In this document: in pieces, positions 34,095-43,234 of the stretch
Layout of the letters: the number at the start of each line of letters is the position of its first letter
Numbering within the stretch: position 1 is the stretch's first letter
Source of the DNA: Rummeliibacillus pycnus_A
Lineage (GTDB): Bacteria; Bacillota; Bacilli; Bacillales_A; Planococcaceae
DNA: 64,000 bases
Direction: 5' to 3'
Assembly (NCBI RefSeq): GCF_044359855.1
Contig: NZ_CP132291.1
Span: 992,001 to 1,056,000 of the forward strand
Program-made: the position numbers and the translations under genes
Notes under the pieces: model-generated
Databases searched by the model: none
What the model was told of the DNA's origin: nothing
The model's input: only the letters and a program-made list of their open reading frames with translations

Positions 34095-34350
34095 GAAGCG
34101 GAAGAGGGCGACTCCTGCGGGAAAGCGAGACAGGTGAGACCCCGCAGTGAAGCAAAAATTCTTTTTGCCCCACAAAAAGAATTTTCTGCGACGAAGCTAG
34201 CGAAGCGATGCAGGAGCACAATGTTTTAGCTTCCGAGGAGGATCAACGCTCGCTTAGCACGAAAGCACCATCTGGAGCGGCCTAGTAAGTAATTACTAGG
34301 AATGAAAACTTATCCGAATTATTGAATTGTTTATTTAGAAAATATTCGTA
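34095..34350 (-). repeat. R1-related repeat with a different loop insert
   Basis: Outer arms GGCGACTCCTGCGGGAAAGC and CGCTCGCTTAGCACGAAAGC form the usual palindrome. The loop holds a different insert (about 34155-34230) with its own 13-bp hairpin AAAATTCTTTTTG/CAAAAAGAATTTT and several GCGAAGC-type repeats. No R4 module here. The flank to 34350 resembles other R1 ends. Confidence 0.7.
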
Positions 34351-34420
34351 TTTTAACTAGAAAAGCTTTTTGAAATTGACTCATGTTAGTACTTTTATGA
34401 CTAAGAGAGGAGATACTGCT

Positions 34421-34795
34421 GTGGCACCAATAATGGTGAAAGATACTGGTAAATACGGAAGAGGGCTTTTTGCTACAAGAGATATTAAGAAAGATGAACT
34501 CATTGAGGTTTCTCCAGTCGTCATATCACCAAATCATGAATGGAAATATTTAAAGAAGACTGTTCTATTTTATTACTGTTTTTATTGGGGAGAGGACGAT
34601 ACAGCCATTGCACTCGGCCTTGGATCCCTATTCAATCACTCATATACACCGAATGTAACTTTTTATAATAATGAAGAAAATGTATCAATAGACTTTTATG
34701 CATTTGAGGATATTAAAGAAGGAGAAGAATTAACGATTAATTACAATGGTGAAACAGATGATCAATCACCTCTTTGGTTTAACACCATCGATTAA
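34421..34795 (+). CDS. SET-domain protein methyltransferase-like
   Basis: I start at the GTG at 34421 since GGAGAT lies 7 bases upstream; a longer frame from a TTG at 34370 has no ribosome site. The 124 residues are one SET domain: KYGRGLFATRDIKKDELIEV at the N-terminus, LFNHSYTPN with the SAM-contacting Asn-His-Ser (72-74), and GEELTINYN with the catalytic Tyr near the C-terminus. Stand-alone bacterial SET proteins are thought to methylate protein lysines. The target is unknown. It is a single gene with a terminator behind it. Confidence 0.88.
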   Translation: MAPIMVKDTGKYGRGLFATRDIKKDELIEVSPVVISPNHEWKYLKKTVLFYYCFYWGEDDTAIALGLGSLFNHSYTPNVTFYNNEENVSIDFYAFEDIKEGEELTINYNGETDDQSPLWFNTID

Positions 34796-34894
34796 ACATG
34801 CTGATCCATATAAAACATAATGTTATGCTAAAAGCGGTTAGTACATCCAACATATAGCACCGTCAAATTACTTATTTAAAAAATATAGAACACC

Positions 34895-34932
34895 TTAACG
34901 CAGAGGGAAATAATCTCTCTGCGTTAAATTTT
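34895..34932 (+). terminator. Terminator after the SET-domain gene
   Basis: TTAACGCAGAG pairs with CTCTGCGTTAA and is followed by ATTTTGC. The stem is perfect, the T-tract short. Confidence 0.75.
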
Positions 34933-35079
34933 GCTTAGAAAGTCTTGCTTTTTTATGAAATATGTTCATTTTCCCTTTATTAATCCTTAACATAGATAAA
35001 ACCAAGTTATTCTATTGGTTTAATTTATTTATTGTGGTATACTGATTTTAACATTTTTTTTTGGAAAGGGTGCGGTTGA

Positions 35080-36009
35080 ATGAAATTGACTAAAGGATCG
35101 TTAGCTTATATAGAAGCACATCAAGGTATTCAATATTATGAACAAACACCAGAAGAGGCTAGAGCGGAAAGAGCTGCATCTCCCATTCATCAAGTTTCAG
35201 TTGATGGAATAGCTAAAATTGAAGATCGTTTCATTACTGTATCTGATGGAGCACAAATTACTGTACGAGTTTATACGCCAGAAGGTAATGGCCCATTTCC
35301 TATAATAGTTTACTTTCACGGTGGAGGATGGGTATTCGGAAATCCAGATTATGCAGATGGAGGTTGCCGCTATCTAACTGCTTCTGCCAAATCTATTGTA
35401 GTATCTGTCGACTATCGTCTTGCACCTGAACATCCATTTCCAACGCCTGTTCAAGATAGCTATGATGCATTTCTATGGGTGGCAGAAAACGCGGCTGTAT
35501 TACAAGGCGATTCTTCAAAAATTTACGTAGCTGGTGATAGTGCTGGAGGTAATATTGCAGCTGTTGTATCACAGTGGACAGTTTTAAACGATGGACCGGA
35601 AATTGCTGCACAAGCATTGATTTACCCTGTAACAAACGCTAACTTTAATACATCTTCATACGAAAAATTTGGAGAAGGGTATGGATTAGATCGTGATGGT
35701 ATGATTTGGTTCACAAAACAGTATATTGGGAATTCAAAGGAAGAAATAAATTCATCCGTTTCCCCTTTAATCGCAAAGGAATTACATAAGCTTCCACGCA
35801 CTATATTGATCGCAGCAGAATACGATGTTTTGTTGGATGAAGGTATTGCGTATGTAACGCGACTACGCGAGGCTGGCGTTGAAGCAAAGCATATTGTAAT
35901 GCCGGGTCTCATTCACAGTTATTTTAGTAAAATGGAATTCTTTGAAGAAGATACGAAAAAGACAACTGAACTAATTGCTGAATTCTTCGAAAAAAAAAAT
36001 CCTGAGTAG
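35080..36009 (+). CDS. HSL-family alpha/beta hydrolase (esterase/lipase)
   Basis: The 309-residue protein has the hormone-sensitive-lipase layout: oxyanion motif HGGGW at 80-84, nucleophile elbow GDSAGG with Ser154, the Asp in AAEYDVLLDEG and the His in GLIHSYF near the C-terminus. It should hydrolyse short-chain acyl esters in the cytosol. The ATG follows GAAAGGGTG. The stop codon lies within the terminator stem. It is transcribed alone. Confidence 0.9.
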   Translation: MKLTKGSLAYIEAHQGIQYYEQTPEEARAERAASPIHQVSVDGIAKIEDRFITVSDGAQITVRVYTPEGNGPFPIIVYFHGGGWVFGNPDYADGGCRYLTASAKSIVVSVDYRLAPEHPFPTPVQDSYDAFLWVAENAAVLQGDSSKIYVAGDSAGGNIAAVVSQWTVLNDGPEIAAQALIYPVTNANFNTSSYEKFGEGYGLDRDGMIWFTKQYIGNSKEEINSSVSPLIAKELHKLPRTILIAAEYDVLLDEGIAYVTRLREAGVEAKHIVMPGLIHSYFSKMEFFEEDTKKTTELIAEFFEKKNPE

Positions 36010-36022
36010 GATTTTTTTTATT
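35989..36022. terminator. Bidirectional terminator overlapping the esterase stop
   Basis: A9-TCCT, GAGT loop, AGGATTTTTTT form a stem with A/T tails on both sides. It serves the esterase on the plus strand and the 63-residue gene on the minus strand. Confidence 0.85.
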
Positions 36023-36209
36023 TCGTTGTTTGATCTAATTCTTGATACGCTTGTTGGTACTTACCTCCATCAGCCACATCTGAATGATAAAGAGCTTTTA
36101 AAGCAAAGTTTTTTTCAAGTTCCATTGATTTCATAATTTCTTTTAAGCGTTTTTGTAAATTCTTATCGTTATTTACTAGTTGTTGCATTTGTGATTTTGA
36201 ATATTTCAT
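36018..36209 (-). CDS. Small helical protein of unknown function
   Basis: A 63-residue, Lys/Gln-rich, probably all-helical product with no signal peptide or membrane segment. AGGGATC lies about 7 bases upstream of the ATG. It shares a bidirectional terminator with the converging esterase gene. I know no family for it. Confidence 0.55.
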   Translation of the reverse strand: MKYSKSQMQQLVNNDKNLQKRLKEIMKSMELEKNFALKALYHSDVADGGKYQQAYQELDQTTK

Positions 36210-36570
36210 GTTGCACAGATCCCTTCAGTTATATTCTATTTCAGTATATCACTTTTTGAAAAAGAAGCTTGATTATTCAATGTAAACTTTAAAAATGAAT
36301 TGATTTTTTACCATTTTAAAATTATAGAACGTCAGAATCTATATATCGTGTTATTCGCACAAGCTGATTTTCTAGCCAAAGCATATGATACAATCCAAGC
36401 TCTAACAGTAATGATCCTTGGTGAAATCATTAGGGTTAAAGCTTGAGGTTGAATCCTCCTAATTTCAGACTGGTGAGTTATAATTTTCCGCCTTTGCTTA
36501 CGCCCCGTCAGCATAGCGATTTCATCCAGTCTGAAATCATTTATGAAATGGCTTTTCCTCTACTATCTAA
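36210..36570. other. Gene-free stretch with an inverted repeat
   Basis: No supported gene. ATTTCAGACTGG (36462-36473) and CCAGTCTGAAAT (36525-36536) are perfect inverted repeats 51 bases apart. A 60-codon minus-strand frame exists but has no ribosome site and looks like worn sequence. The stretch may be a remnant of a lost gene. Confidence 0.4.
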
Positions 36571-36608
36571 AACAAGCAAGGGACCTAAATTCCCTTGCTT
36601 GTTTTATT
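36569..36608 (-). terminator. Terminator of rnz
   Basis: AAAACAAGCAAGGG pairs with CCCTTGCTTGTTTT; the stop codon of rnz is at its edge. The opposite strand is equally able to form it. Confidence 0.85.
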
Positions 36609-37548
36609 TCCCTAAAATTTTTAGCTCTCCTTGTTGCCAACTAAATTCATCAAAATCTTTCACGATAAATGTATTTGGGATTAGTTCTTTAACTTCCTTC
36701 AGCATATTTTCAATATCTTGTGGGAAAAATCGAGCACTTAAATGATTGATCAATAGATTTTGGCCTTCTGCTATTCGTGCTACATTTGCTGCATCAATAT
36801 TCGTGGAATGACCATAATTTGCAGCTAATTCTTCTGTGGTATGATCAAAAGTAGCTTCATGAATGACGATATCTGCATTACGGCTTAGTGTAATAGCATT
36901 CTCACAATAGCGTGTATCACCTAAAATTGCGACTGTAAATCCACTTTTTGGTGGTTCTGTGACGTCTTCACTGCGGATAATCGTACCGTCATCTAATGTT
37001 ACATCCATCCCATTTTTTAATTGTCCTAATAATGGACCTTTTGGAACACCCAATGCTCTAGCCTTTTCAATTTGTAAGGCGCCTGGTAATGGCTTTTGTT
37101 CAAGACGAAAGCCAAAGCATGGGACAACATGTTGCAGGGGCATTGCTATCACTTTAAAATCTTCATCTTCAAAAATAACGCCTTCTTCAACTTCAACAAA
37201 CTCGATAGTATAGTTTAGATGTGTTTGTGATGTTTGTAAGGTAAGTTGAATCCATTCTTTCAATCCTTTAGGTCCATATATTGTTAATGGCTTTTCCCCA
37301 CCTAAGAATGAACGAGAACCTAGTAAACCCGGTAATCCATATATATGATCCCCATGTAAATGTGTGATAAAAATTTTTTCTAATTTTCGAGGTTTGATTG
37401 TTGTATGTAATATTTGATGCTGTGTTGCTTCTCCACAATCAAATAACCATATTGTGCCTCTCTCATCTAATAATTTTAGAGCTAATGAGCTTGTATTTCG
37501 TGATTTAGAAGGCATCCCTGCACCTGTTCCTAAAAATTGAATATGCAA
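36604..37548 (-). CDS. rnz: Ribonuclease Z (tRNA 3' processing)
   Basis: The 314-residue protein has the metallo-beta-lactamase zinc motif HLHGDH at 63-68, FLGTGAGMPSKSRNTS at the N-terminus and an internal exosite arm around residues 140-190, as in short-form RNase Z. It removes 3' trailers from tRNAs lacking an encoded CCA. The order dinB then rnz, 11 bases apart on the same strand, is shared with Bacillus relatives, and the two are likely co-transcribed. Confidence 0.94.
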   Translation of the reverse strand: MHIQFLGTGAGMPSKSRNTSSLALKLLDERGTIWLFDCGEATQHQILHTTIKPRKLEKIFITHLHGDHIYGLPGLLGSRSFLGGEKPLTIYGPKGLKEWIQLTLQTSQTHLNYTIEFVEVEEGVIFEDEDFKVIAMPLQHVVPCFGFRLEQKPLPGALQIEKARALGVPKGPLLGQLKNGMDVTLDDGTIIRSEDVTEPPKSGFTVAILGDTRYCENAITLSRNADIVIHEATFDHTTEELAANYGHSTNIDAANVARIAEGQNLLINHLSARFFPQDIENMLKEVKELIPNTFIVKDFDEFSWQQGELKILGK

Positions 37549-37559
37549 TTGTTCTCCTC

Positions 37560-38801
37560 CTAACGTTTATGATCATCCAAAAAATCTTTGCTAAAACTTG
37601 TTTGTGATTCGTAAGTTTTCTTCTTCACATCTTTGATTCCTTTTGTAATAATATCTTTGCCAAATTTGTGTTGTAATTGTTCAACAATTTTCAAAACTGG
37701 CTCTTCTTTTACGTATTTTTCAAAAGTAAAGATGGATAATTGCTCCACTGTTTCTTTTTTGTCTACAACATTGCTGACGGTTACGCCAAGTAATCGCACT
37801 GGTGAACCATTCCAATGCTTTTCGGTTAGAGTTATTGCGATGGATTCAATCGCTTCTTTTTTATAAATTGCATTTGAAATTGTCTTACTTCTACTACTAT
37901 TATGCCAATCTGCATCACGAATCATAATTGAAACCGTATGCCCTGCTAGATTTTTTGCATCCAATCGTTTCGCTACTTTTTCGCAAAGCTTTTGAATAGC
38001 ACTTTCCAACTCTGAAAATTCAACCAAATCGACCGGAAAAGTCATCGAATTTCCAATCGATTTCGTATCATATATTGAGTTTGGATCAACTTCACGATGA
38101 TCGATACCATTTGCACGATTTTTTAGGCGAAGTCCATTTTTTCCAAGATTCGATTTGATTACATAATCCTCTATATTTGCAAGGTTCCCAATTGTGAGAA
38201 CTCCTATTCCCTCAAGTTTTTTTGCCGTACTTTCCCCTACTCCATGCATTTCAATAACCGGTAAGTGCCATAGTATTTTCGAAACATCTCTTTTTCTTAG
38301 AATTGTAATACCCATTGGCTTTTTCATATCAGAAGCAGTTTTTGCAAGGAATTTATTTGGGGCAATACCTATAGAGCAAGGTAAATCTAATTCGTTTAAA
38401 ATACGAGTTTGGATTGATTCTGCAAGTTCAATCGCTTCTTCTCCATGAACAATACTTGTGACATCCATATAACCTTCATCAATTGACACAGGTTCAACAA
38501 GATCCGTGTATGTGCGTAATATTGCGAACATTGCTTGTGAAGAATTACGATAGCGTTCAAAGTTTGGTGCCATTAGGATTAGTTCAGGGCATTTTCGTTT
38601 TGCTTCCCATACAGACATTGTTGTATAAACACCCTTTGCCCTTGCCTCATAAGAGCATGTAACAAGTATCCCTCTACGCTCTTTTGGGTTTCCTGCTATA
38701 GCAAGTGCTTTTCCCTTCAGCTCGGGATTATGTGCCTGTTCAACTGAAGCATAAAAACAGTTCATATCAATATGAAATAATATCCTTCCTTGAGTAGCCA
38801 T
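37560..38801 (-). CDS. dinB: DNA polymerase IV
   Basis: A 413-residue Y-family translesion polymerase. FHIDMNCFYASVEQ near the N-terminus gives the first catalytic Asp (12), and SIDEGYMDVT near 104-113 gives the second Asp/Glu pair. Helix-hairpin-helix thumb and little-finger domain follow. It copies past lesions with low fidelity. It is upstream of rnz in the same transcript. No clear LexA box was seen upstream of 38801. Confidence 0.94.
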   Translation of the reverse strand: MATQGRILFHIDMNCFYASVEQAHNPELKGKALAIAGNPKERRGILVTCSYEARAKGVYTTMSVWEAKRKCPELILMAPNFERYRNSSQAMFAILRTYTDLVEPVSIDEGYMDVTSIVHGEEAIELAESIQTRILNELDLPCSIGIAPNKFLAKTASDMKKPMGITILRKRDVSKILWHLPVIEMHGVGESTAKKLEGIGVLTIGNLANIEDYVIKSNLGKNGLRLKNRANGIDHREVDPNSIYDTKSIGNSMTFPVDLVEFSELESAIQKLCEKVAKRLDAKNLAGHTVSIMIRDADWHNSSRSKTISNAIYKKEAIESIAITLTEKHWNGSPVRLLGVTVSNVVDKKETVEQLSIFTFEKYVKEEPVLKIVEQLQHKFGKDIITKGIKDVKKKTYESQTSFSKDFLDDHKR

Positions 38802-38962
38802 ATCTTCCCTCCCCTAATCGACCAAACGTTCTCCTTTAGTATAACAAAAATATTCGTAAGACTAAATATTCAATAATTATATAGAAATTTTAAAAAATTA
38901 TTGCTAATTTACAGTATTACCTATTACAATTATAAGAATATTTCGAAAGGCGGTAGATATAT

Positions 38963-39499
38963 ATGTTAAAAGTCTCTGATGATCTTATTTTAAGACCTTT
39001 AAATCCACAAGATGCAAGTGCAGTATTTTCATTAACAGAAAATGATCGAGCATATTTAAGACAATGGCTTCCATGGGTGGATGGCACAAAGACTGAAGAA
39101 GATACATTAAACTATATTACTTTTAGTCAAAAAGGTGAAAAAACTGGCACATTATTAAACTTGGCTATTGTTTGGAAAGGAAAGGTCGTTGGAATCACCG
39201 GTTTCAACAATATTGATCGTATAAACCGTTTTGCAGCTATTGGCTATTGGTTAGGTAGCGAATATCAAGGAAATGGGATCATGACAAAAGCCGTTCATGC
39301 TTTAACCGAATACGCTTTTAAAGAACTATACATGAATAAAGTTGAAATACGTGCTGCCATTGAAAATAAAAAAAGCAGAAGTATCCCTGAACGACTAGGC
39401 TATGTTCATGAAGGTACACTTCGGAGCAATGAATGGCTTTATGACCATTATGTTGACCATGCGGTTTATGGCATATTGGCTGATGAATGGCATAAATAA
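38963..39499 (+). CDS. GNAT acetyltransferase, RimJ/RimL-like
   Basis: The 178-residue protein has the acetyl-CoA-binding region GYWLGSEYQGNGIMTKAV (about 92-109), typical of RimJ/RimL and YdaF-like enzymes that acetylate protein N-termini or small amines. The run SIPERLGYVHEGTLR near the C-terminus is the usual substrate-side motif. The ATG follows GAAAGGCGG. The true substrate cannot be told. Single gene. Confidence 0.88.
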   Translation: MLKVSDDLILRPLNPQDASAVFSLTENDRAYLRQWLPWVDGTKTEEDTLNYITFSQKGEKTGTLLNLAIVWKGKVVGITGFNNIDRINRFAAIGYWLGSEYQGNGIMTKAVHALTEYAFKELYMNKVEIRAAIENKKSRSIPERLGYVHEGTLRSNEWLYDHYVDHAVYGILADEWHK

Positions 39500-39655
39500 T
39501 ACTCCTTAGTTTTGAGTAATTATGAAAATGATTCAAATACATTATCCAATAACTTTTTCACATTATCCCAATCCAATATATACCATAATACCCCATTTAA
39601 GTTATACTATATTTATCGTTCAAGTCATTTTTTTCTACTTAATGGGGGTGTTTTT

Positions 39656-40831
39656 ATGAATCGTCACCATACAGGGATCATTGTGGGGGCCGTTTTATTT
39701 TTAGTAGTTGCAATGGGAATTGGTCGTTTTTCGTTTACACCAATTTTACCTTTTCTACGTGAAGCTGAGGGTTTGTCTGTTGAAAAAGGTGGATGGTTAG
39801 CTTCAGCAAATTATATTGGTTATTTTGTTGGTGCTTTATGGGCAGGCTTTATCGTAAAAAAACAGAAAAAAAAGCTTTACATGAATGGATGGATTTGTGT
39901 TATTTCCATACTGGGGATGGGTATTGTAAACAACTTTTATGTATGGTTATTTTTACGATTAATTAATGGAATTACCGGAGGAATTATATTTGTATTAACT
40001 TCTAGTATGTTATTGGATTATTTGGCTCGGCATTTTCTAGTTAAATGGTCTGGTTATGTTTTTAGCGGTATTGGAGTTGGCATTGCTTTATCAGGAATTT
40101 TGGTACCATACTTAGAAAAACACTTTTCATGGCAAGGAGCTTTTACAGGACTTAGTATTTTATCTGCTGTTTTTATAATTTTAAATCACTTCTTATGGAA
40201 GAAATTAGAGGATCCATCATTAGAAAAAGTGAAAGGTCCCATCCAAAAATTCTGGACTGGTTTTATGCCTTGGATTACGATTGCCTATGGATTAGAAGGA
40301 CTAGGATATATTGTTACGGGGACATTTTTAGTAGATATGATTCATGAAATGCCAAGTTTACAAAAATACGCGAGTTATAGTTGGGTTATTGTGGGTATTG
40401 GTGCTATACCTTCAGCACCTATCTGGAGCATATTAATGTCAAAATATAAACCTATTATCATTATTGCTTCCGCTTATATCTTACAAATTATCGGCATTAT
40501 ATTACCTGTTATCTCCCCTACTATTATTGGCGTCATGATCTCTGCTCTCCTATTCGGCATAACCTTTGTGGGGATTGTTGTTTTGACAACTTCCTATTGT
40601 CGAGAGCTTTATCCGACCAAAAGTGCCAGTGTTGTTTCAACTCTTACCACTTATTATGCGATTGGACAAATAATAGGCCCACTTATTGCAGGAAAACTTG
40701 TTACATATTTCGGTAGCTATAATAGTGCGCTCATATTCGCTGGTAGTGTTATTGCCTTTGCTTTATGTTTACTATTATTTGGTAAAAGGCATTCGCAAGT
40801 AAAATTAGATGCGAAAACATCTGCCGCTTAA
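39656..40831 (+). CDS. YbfB/YjiJ-family MFS transporter
   Basis: I start at the ATG at 39656 after GGGGGTG; the open frame extends 48 codons upstream without support. The 391-residue protein has twelve hydrophobic helices and the family hallmark GIGRFSFTPILPFLREAEGL in helix 1. Substrates of this family are mostly unknown (proposed sugar or aromatic exporters). A terminator follows at 41088. Confidence 0.82.
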   Translation: MNRHHTGIIVGAVLFLVVAMGIGRFSFTPILPFLREAEGLSVEKGGWLASANYIGYFVGALWAGFIVKKQKKKLYMNGWICVISILGMGIVNNFYVWLFLRLINGITGGIIFVLTSSMLLDYLARHFLVKWSGYVFSGIGVGIALSGILVPYLEKHFSWQGAFTGLSILSAVFIILNHFLWKKLEDPSLEKVKGPIQKFWTGFMPWITIAYGLEGLGYIVTGTFLVDMIHEMPSLQKYASYSWVIVGIGAIPSAPIWSILMSKYKPIIIIASAYILQIIGIILPVISPTIIGVMISALLFGITFVGIVVLTTSYCRELYPTKSASVVSTLTTYYAIGQIIGPLIAGKLVTYFGSYNSALIFAGSVIAFALCLLLFGKRHSQVKLDAKTSAA

Positions 40832-40909
40832 GGTTATTTAAGCTTTTATAGTAGCTGATAAGAAAAAAAGCAGAAGCTTATCTTTGTTTCAATTCACCAT
40901 TCAATTGAT

Positions 40910-41011
40910 CTTCGCTGCGGGCGGAGGCTCCTGCGGGAAAAGCGAGAAGTCGAGACCCTGGACTGAACGCGATGGAAGCGACTTGGCCCCGCCCACAGTG
41001 GAAATTAACGG
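40910..41011. repeat. Degenerate GC-rich palindromic repeat
   Basis: CTGCGGGCGGAGGCTCCTGCG and the following AAAGCGAGAAGTCGAGACC resemble R1/R2 cores, while the other arm is worn (GACTTGGCCCCGCCCACAG). It is the most eroded member in the window. Next to it, 41042-41086 resembles the terminator hairpin at 5740. Confidence 0.5.
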
Positions 41012-41087
41012 TCTGTTTTCTATATTTAAAGTAAAAGAAAAAGACTATAGGTAAACTCGAAATCCTTCAAGTTTGTCTACAGTCTGT

Positions 41088-41120
41088 GAGGCAGAAACAA
41101 TAAGCTTCTGCCTCTTTTTG
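41088..41120 (+). terminator. Terminator of the MFS gene
   Basis: GAGGCAGAA pairs with TTCTGCCTC and is followed by five T residues on the plus strand. Confidence 0.85.
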
Positions 41121-41122
41121 TA

Positions 41123-41608
41123 TTACTTTATTTCTTGCAATTCTTCTTCAGTAAGAGATTTCATATATGCTTTGATTTCTTTGATGCCATCTAATGTATT
41201 TACTAATACATCTGGTGACACTATAGTAATCATACGCTGTTCAAGATTTGCAACAGCACTGAAATATTGTGTTTTTGCATAATTTACAAGTCCGACTTGC
41301 TTTAATTGTTCTTCTTCAATATCTAAAATTTCTTTCGCTTCCACAACTAATAGTCCGAAGATAAAATCATCTGATTGTAAGACAATCATTTTAGCTTCAG
41401 ATGAATTGGCTGGTTGGCGATATAAAATTTGTTCAAAATCTAGAATTGGAAGCAATTCGTTTCGAATTCGTGTTAAACCTAATACATAATCAGGTAAATG
41501 AGGAATACGATTTACTCTTTCAGCCTTTTCAATTGATACTACTTTTTCAACTGGAATGGCATACTCCTCTTGGCCACATCGAAAAACGACAACTTTCACA
41601 TTTGGCAT
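41123..41608 (-). CDS. CheW-like chemotaxis coupling protein
   Basis: A 161-residue protein that is one CheW domain: VVVFRCGQEEYAIPVEKVVS at the N-terminus and NRIPHLPDYVLGLTRIRNEL (about 33-52), the conserved loop binding CheA and receptors. It lacks the CheV response-regulator domain. It would link chemoreceptors to the CheA kinase. It lies 27 bases after yqjE and may share its transcript. It is away from any flagellar cluster here. Confidence 0.88.
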   Translation of the reverse strand: MPNVKVVVFRCGQEEYAIPVEKVVSIEKAERVNRIPHLPDYVLGLTRIRNELLPILDFEQILYRQPANSSEAKMIVLQSDDFIFGLLVVEAKEILDIEEEQLKQVGLVNYAKTQYFSAVANLEQRMITIVSPDVLVNTLDGIKEIKAYMKSLTEEELQEIK

Positions 41609-41635
41609 AAATTCACTCTCTTTTCGTAAGATGGG

Positions 41636-42760
41636 TTATTTAACTTTAGCTGCACACTTAACAATTTCCACTAATAGATCGGCTAGTTTTTCTAATTCTT
41701 CAACTGGAATACGTTCTTCTGTTGTATGAATTTTTTCGTAACCTATTGCTAAGTTTACAGTTGGAATACCGTATCCTGCGATTACGTTGGCATCACTACC
41801 GCCACCAGATTGCATAAGTTTAGGCTCACGACCGATATTTTTTGCTGCTTCTTCAGCTACTTTTACAACTAAATCGTCTGGACCGAATTTGAAGCCTGGA
41901 TACATACGTTGTACTTCAACTTCTGCAGATCCTCCCATTTCTTTGGCAGCTGATTCGAAAGCTTCCTTCATGTGATTTTCTTGTTCCACAAGTTTTGCTT
42001 CGTTTAATGAACGGCATTCAGCTAAAACAGATGCTTCATCACATACAATATTTGTAGCTTTACCACCTTCGAAACGACCGATGTTTGCAGTCGTTTCAGA
42101 GTCAATACGGCCTAATTTCATTCGAGCAACAGCTTTTGCAGCGATTGTGATTGCAGAAATGCCTTTTTCAGGTTCAACACCAGCGTGAGCTGTTTTGCCT
42201 TTTAATGTAGCAAATAATTTTGTTTGGTATGGTGCTGCAGTGACGATTTCGCCAACTTTACCATCAGAGTCAACGGCAAAGCCATATTTTGCATAAACTT
42301 TTTCGTGATCTAATTCTTTAGCACCTTCAAGACCAGATTCTTCTCCAGCAGTTATGACATATTGAATGTCACCGTGTTCGATATTCTCTTCTTTTAGACG
42401 TTTTGCTAATTCCAACAAACCAGCAATTCCTGCTTTATCATCTGCGCCAAGAATTGTTGTGCCATCTGAGTAGATATATCCATCTTCTTTGATAATTGGT
42501 TTAATACCAACACCAGGAACGACAGTATCCATATGTGATGTAAAGTAAATTGGTTGAACATCAGATAATGTTCCTTTTAAAGTTGCAATTAGGTTACCTG
42601 ATGCATGACCATTACGGCTAGCAGCATCATCTTCGAAAACTTCAAAACCTAGAGCTTCTAATTTATTTACTAATACTGGTGAGATTTTTTCTTCATGGTA
42701 TGTTTCTGAATCGATTTGTACTAATTCTAAAAATTCTTCAACAATACGACTTGTCATCAT
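41636..42760 (-). CDS. yqjE: M20-family peptidase, YqjE/PepT-like
   Basis: The 374-residue metallopeptidase has the metal-binding motif TSHMDTVVPG (His-x-Asp), then DDKAGIAGLLE, and the catalytic EE pair in VITAGEESGLEG, as in tripeptidase T and related M20 enzymes. The central dimerisation domain is present. AAAGGAG precedes two adjacent ATGs. It lies downstream of the yqjD homologue, as in Bacillus subtilis, with a 470-base gap containing a terminator. Confidence 0.88.
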   Translation of the reverse strand: MMTSRIVEEFLELVQIDSETYHEEKISPVLVNKLEALGFEVFEDDAASRNGHASGNLIATLKGTLSDVQPIYFTSHMDTVVPGVGIKPIIKEDGYIYSDGTTILGADDKAGIAGLLELAKRLKEENIEHGDIQYVITAGEESGLEGAKELDHEKVYAKYGFAVDSDGKVGEIVTAAPYQTKLFATLKGKTAHAGVEPEKGISAITIAAKAVARMKLGRIDSETTANIGRFEGGKATNIVCDEASVLAECRSLNEAKLVEQENHMKEAFESAAKEMGGSAEVEVQRMYPGFKFGPDDLVVKVAEEAAKNIGREPKLMQSGGGSDANVIAGYGIPTVNLAIGYEKIHTTEERIPVEELEKLADLLVEIVKCAAKVK

Positions 42761-43115
42761 CCAAGACTCCTTTTATATGTGGTAACTTTACCACCTTATT
42801 CCTAGTCAATTTTATCATAAAATCTGAGAAATAACTTATCGGATGTCCCAATTTATTTCCTTATAATAAGGTTTAAGAAACTATTCAAACTATATTAGAA
42901 TGTGGCTCTACACGAAATTTGGATGCTATCCACGAAATGTTGAATTGTATCACGATTCGTGCGATTAATCTTAGAATGCAATGATGTAACAAAACACATT
43001 TTTGATCAAAATCGCTGCAACAATTCAATAGAGTCAAAATAAAAATGGTAATAACGCTCATTTTTTTATTCTAGCAGTTATCAAATAAACTAATTACCGC
43101 TTATTAGAAAGAAGA
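42761..43115. other. Gene-free stretch upstream of yqjE
   Basis: No gene or recognised element. It must hold the yqjE promoter on the minus strand, but no convincing -35/-10 pair could be singled out. CACGAAAT occurs twice (near 42912 and 42940), meaning unknown. Confidence 0.4.
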
Positions 43116-43157
43116 AAAGGCTATCCCCATACCGTTAATCGGTAGAGATAGCCTTTG
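43116..43157 (-). terminator. Terminator of the yqjD homologue
   Basis: AAAGGCTATC..CCG and CGG..GATAGCCTTT form a long stem; on the minus strand TTTTCTTCTTTC follows. Confidence 0.85.
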
Positions 43158-43234
43158 TCAGTTTTTAAATATTATTGTGAATATTAAGATAGTAAATTAT
43201 GGACTTTTTTAACTATGAAATTGGCATTCCCTTT

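Noticed and set aside
36332..36514. 60-codon minus-strand frame as a gene
   Set aside because: No ribosome site and no plausible family; it runs through an inverted repeat. Kept only as a possible remnant.
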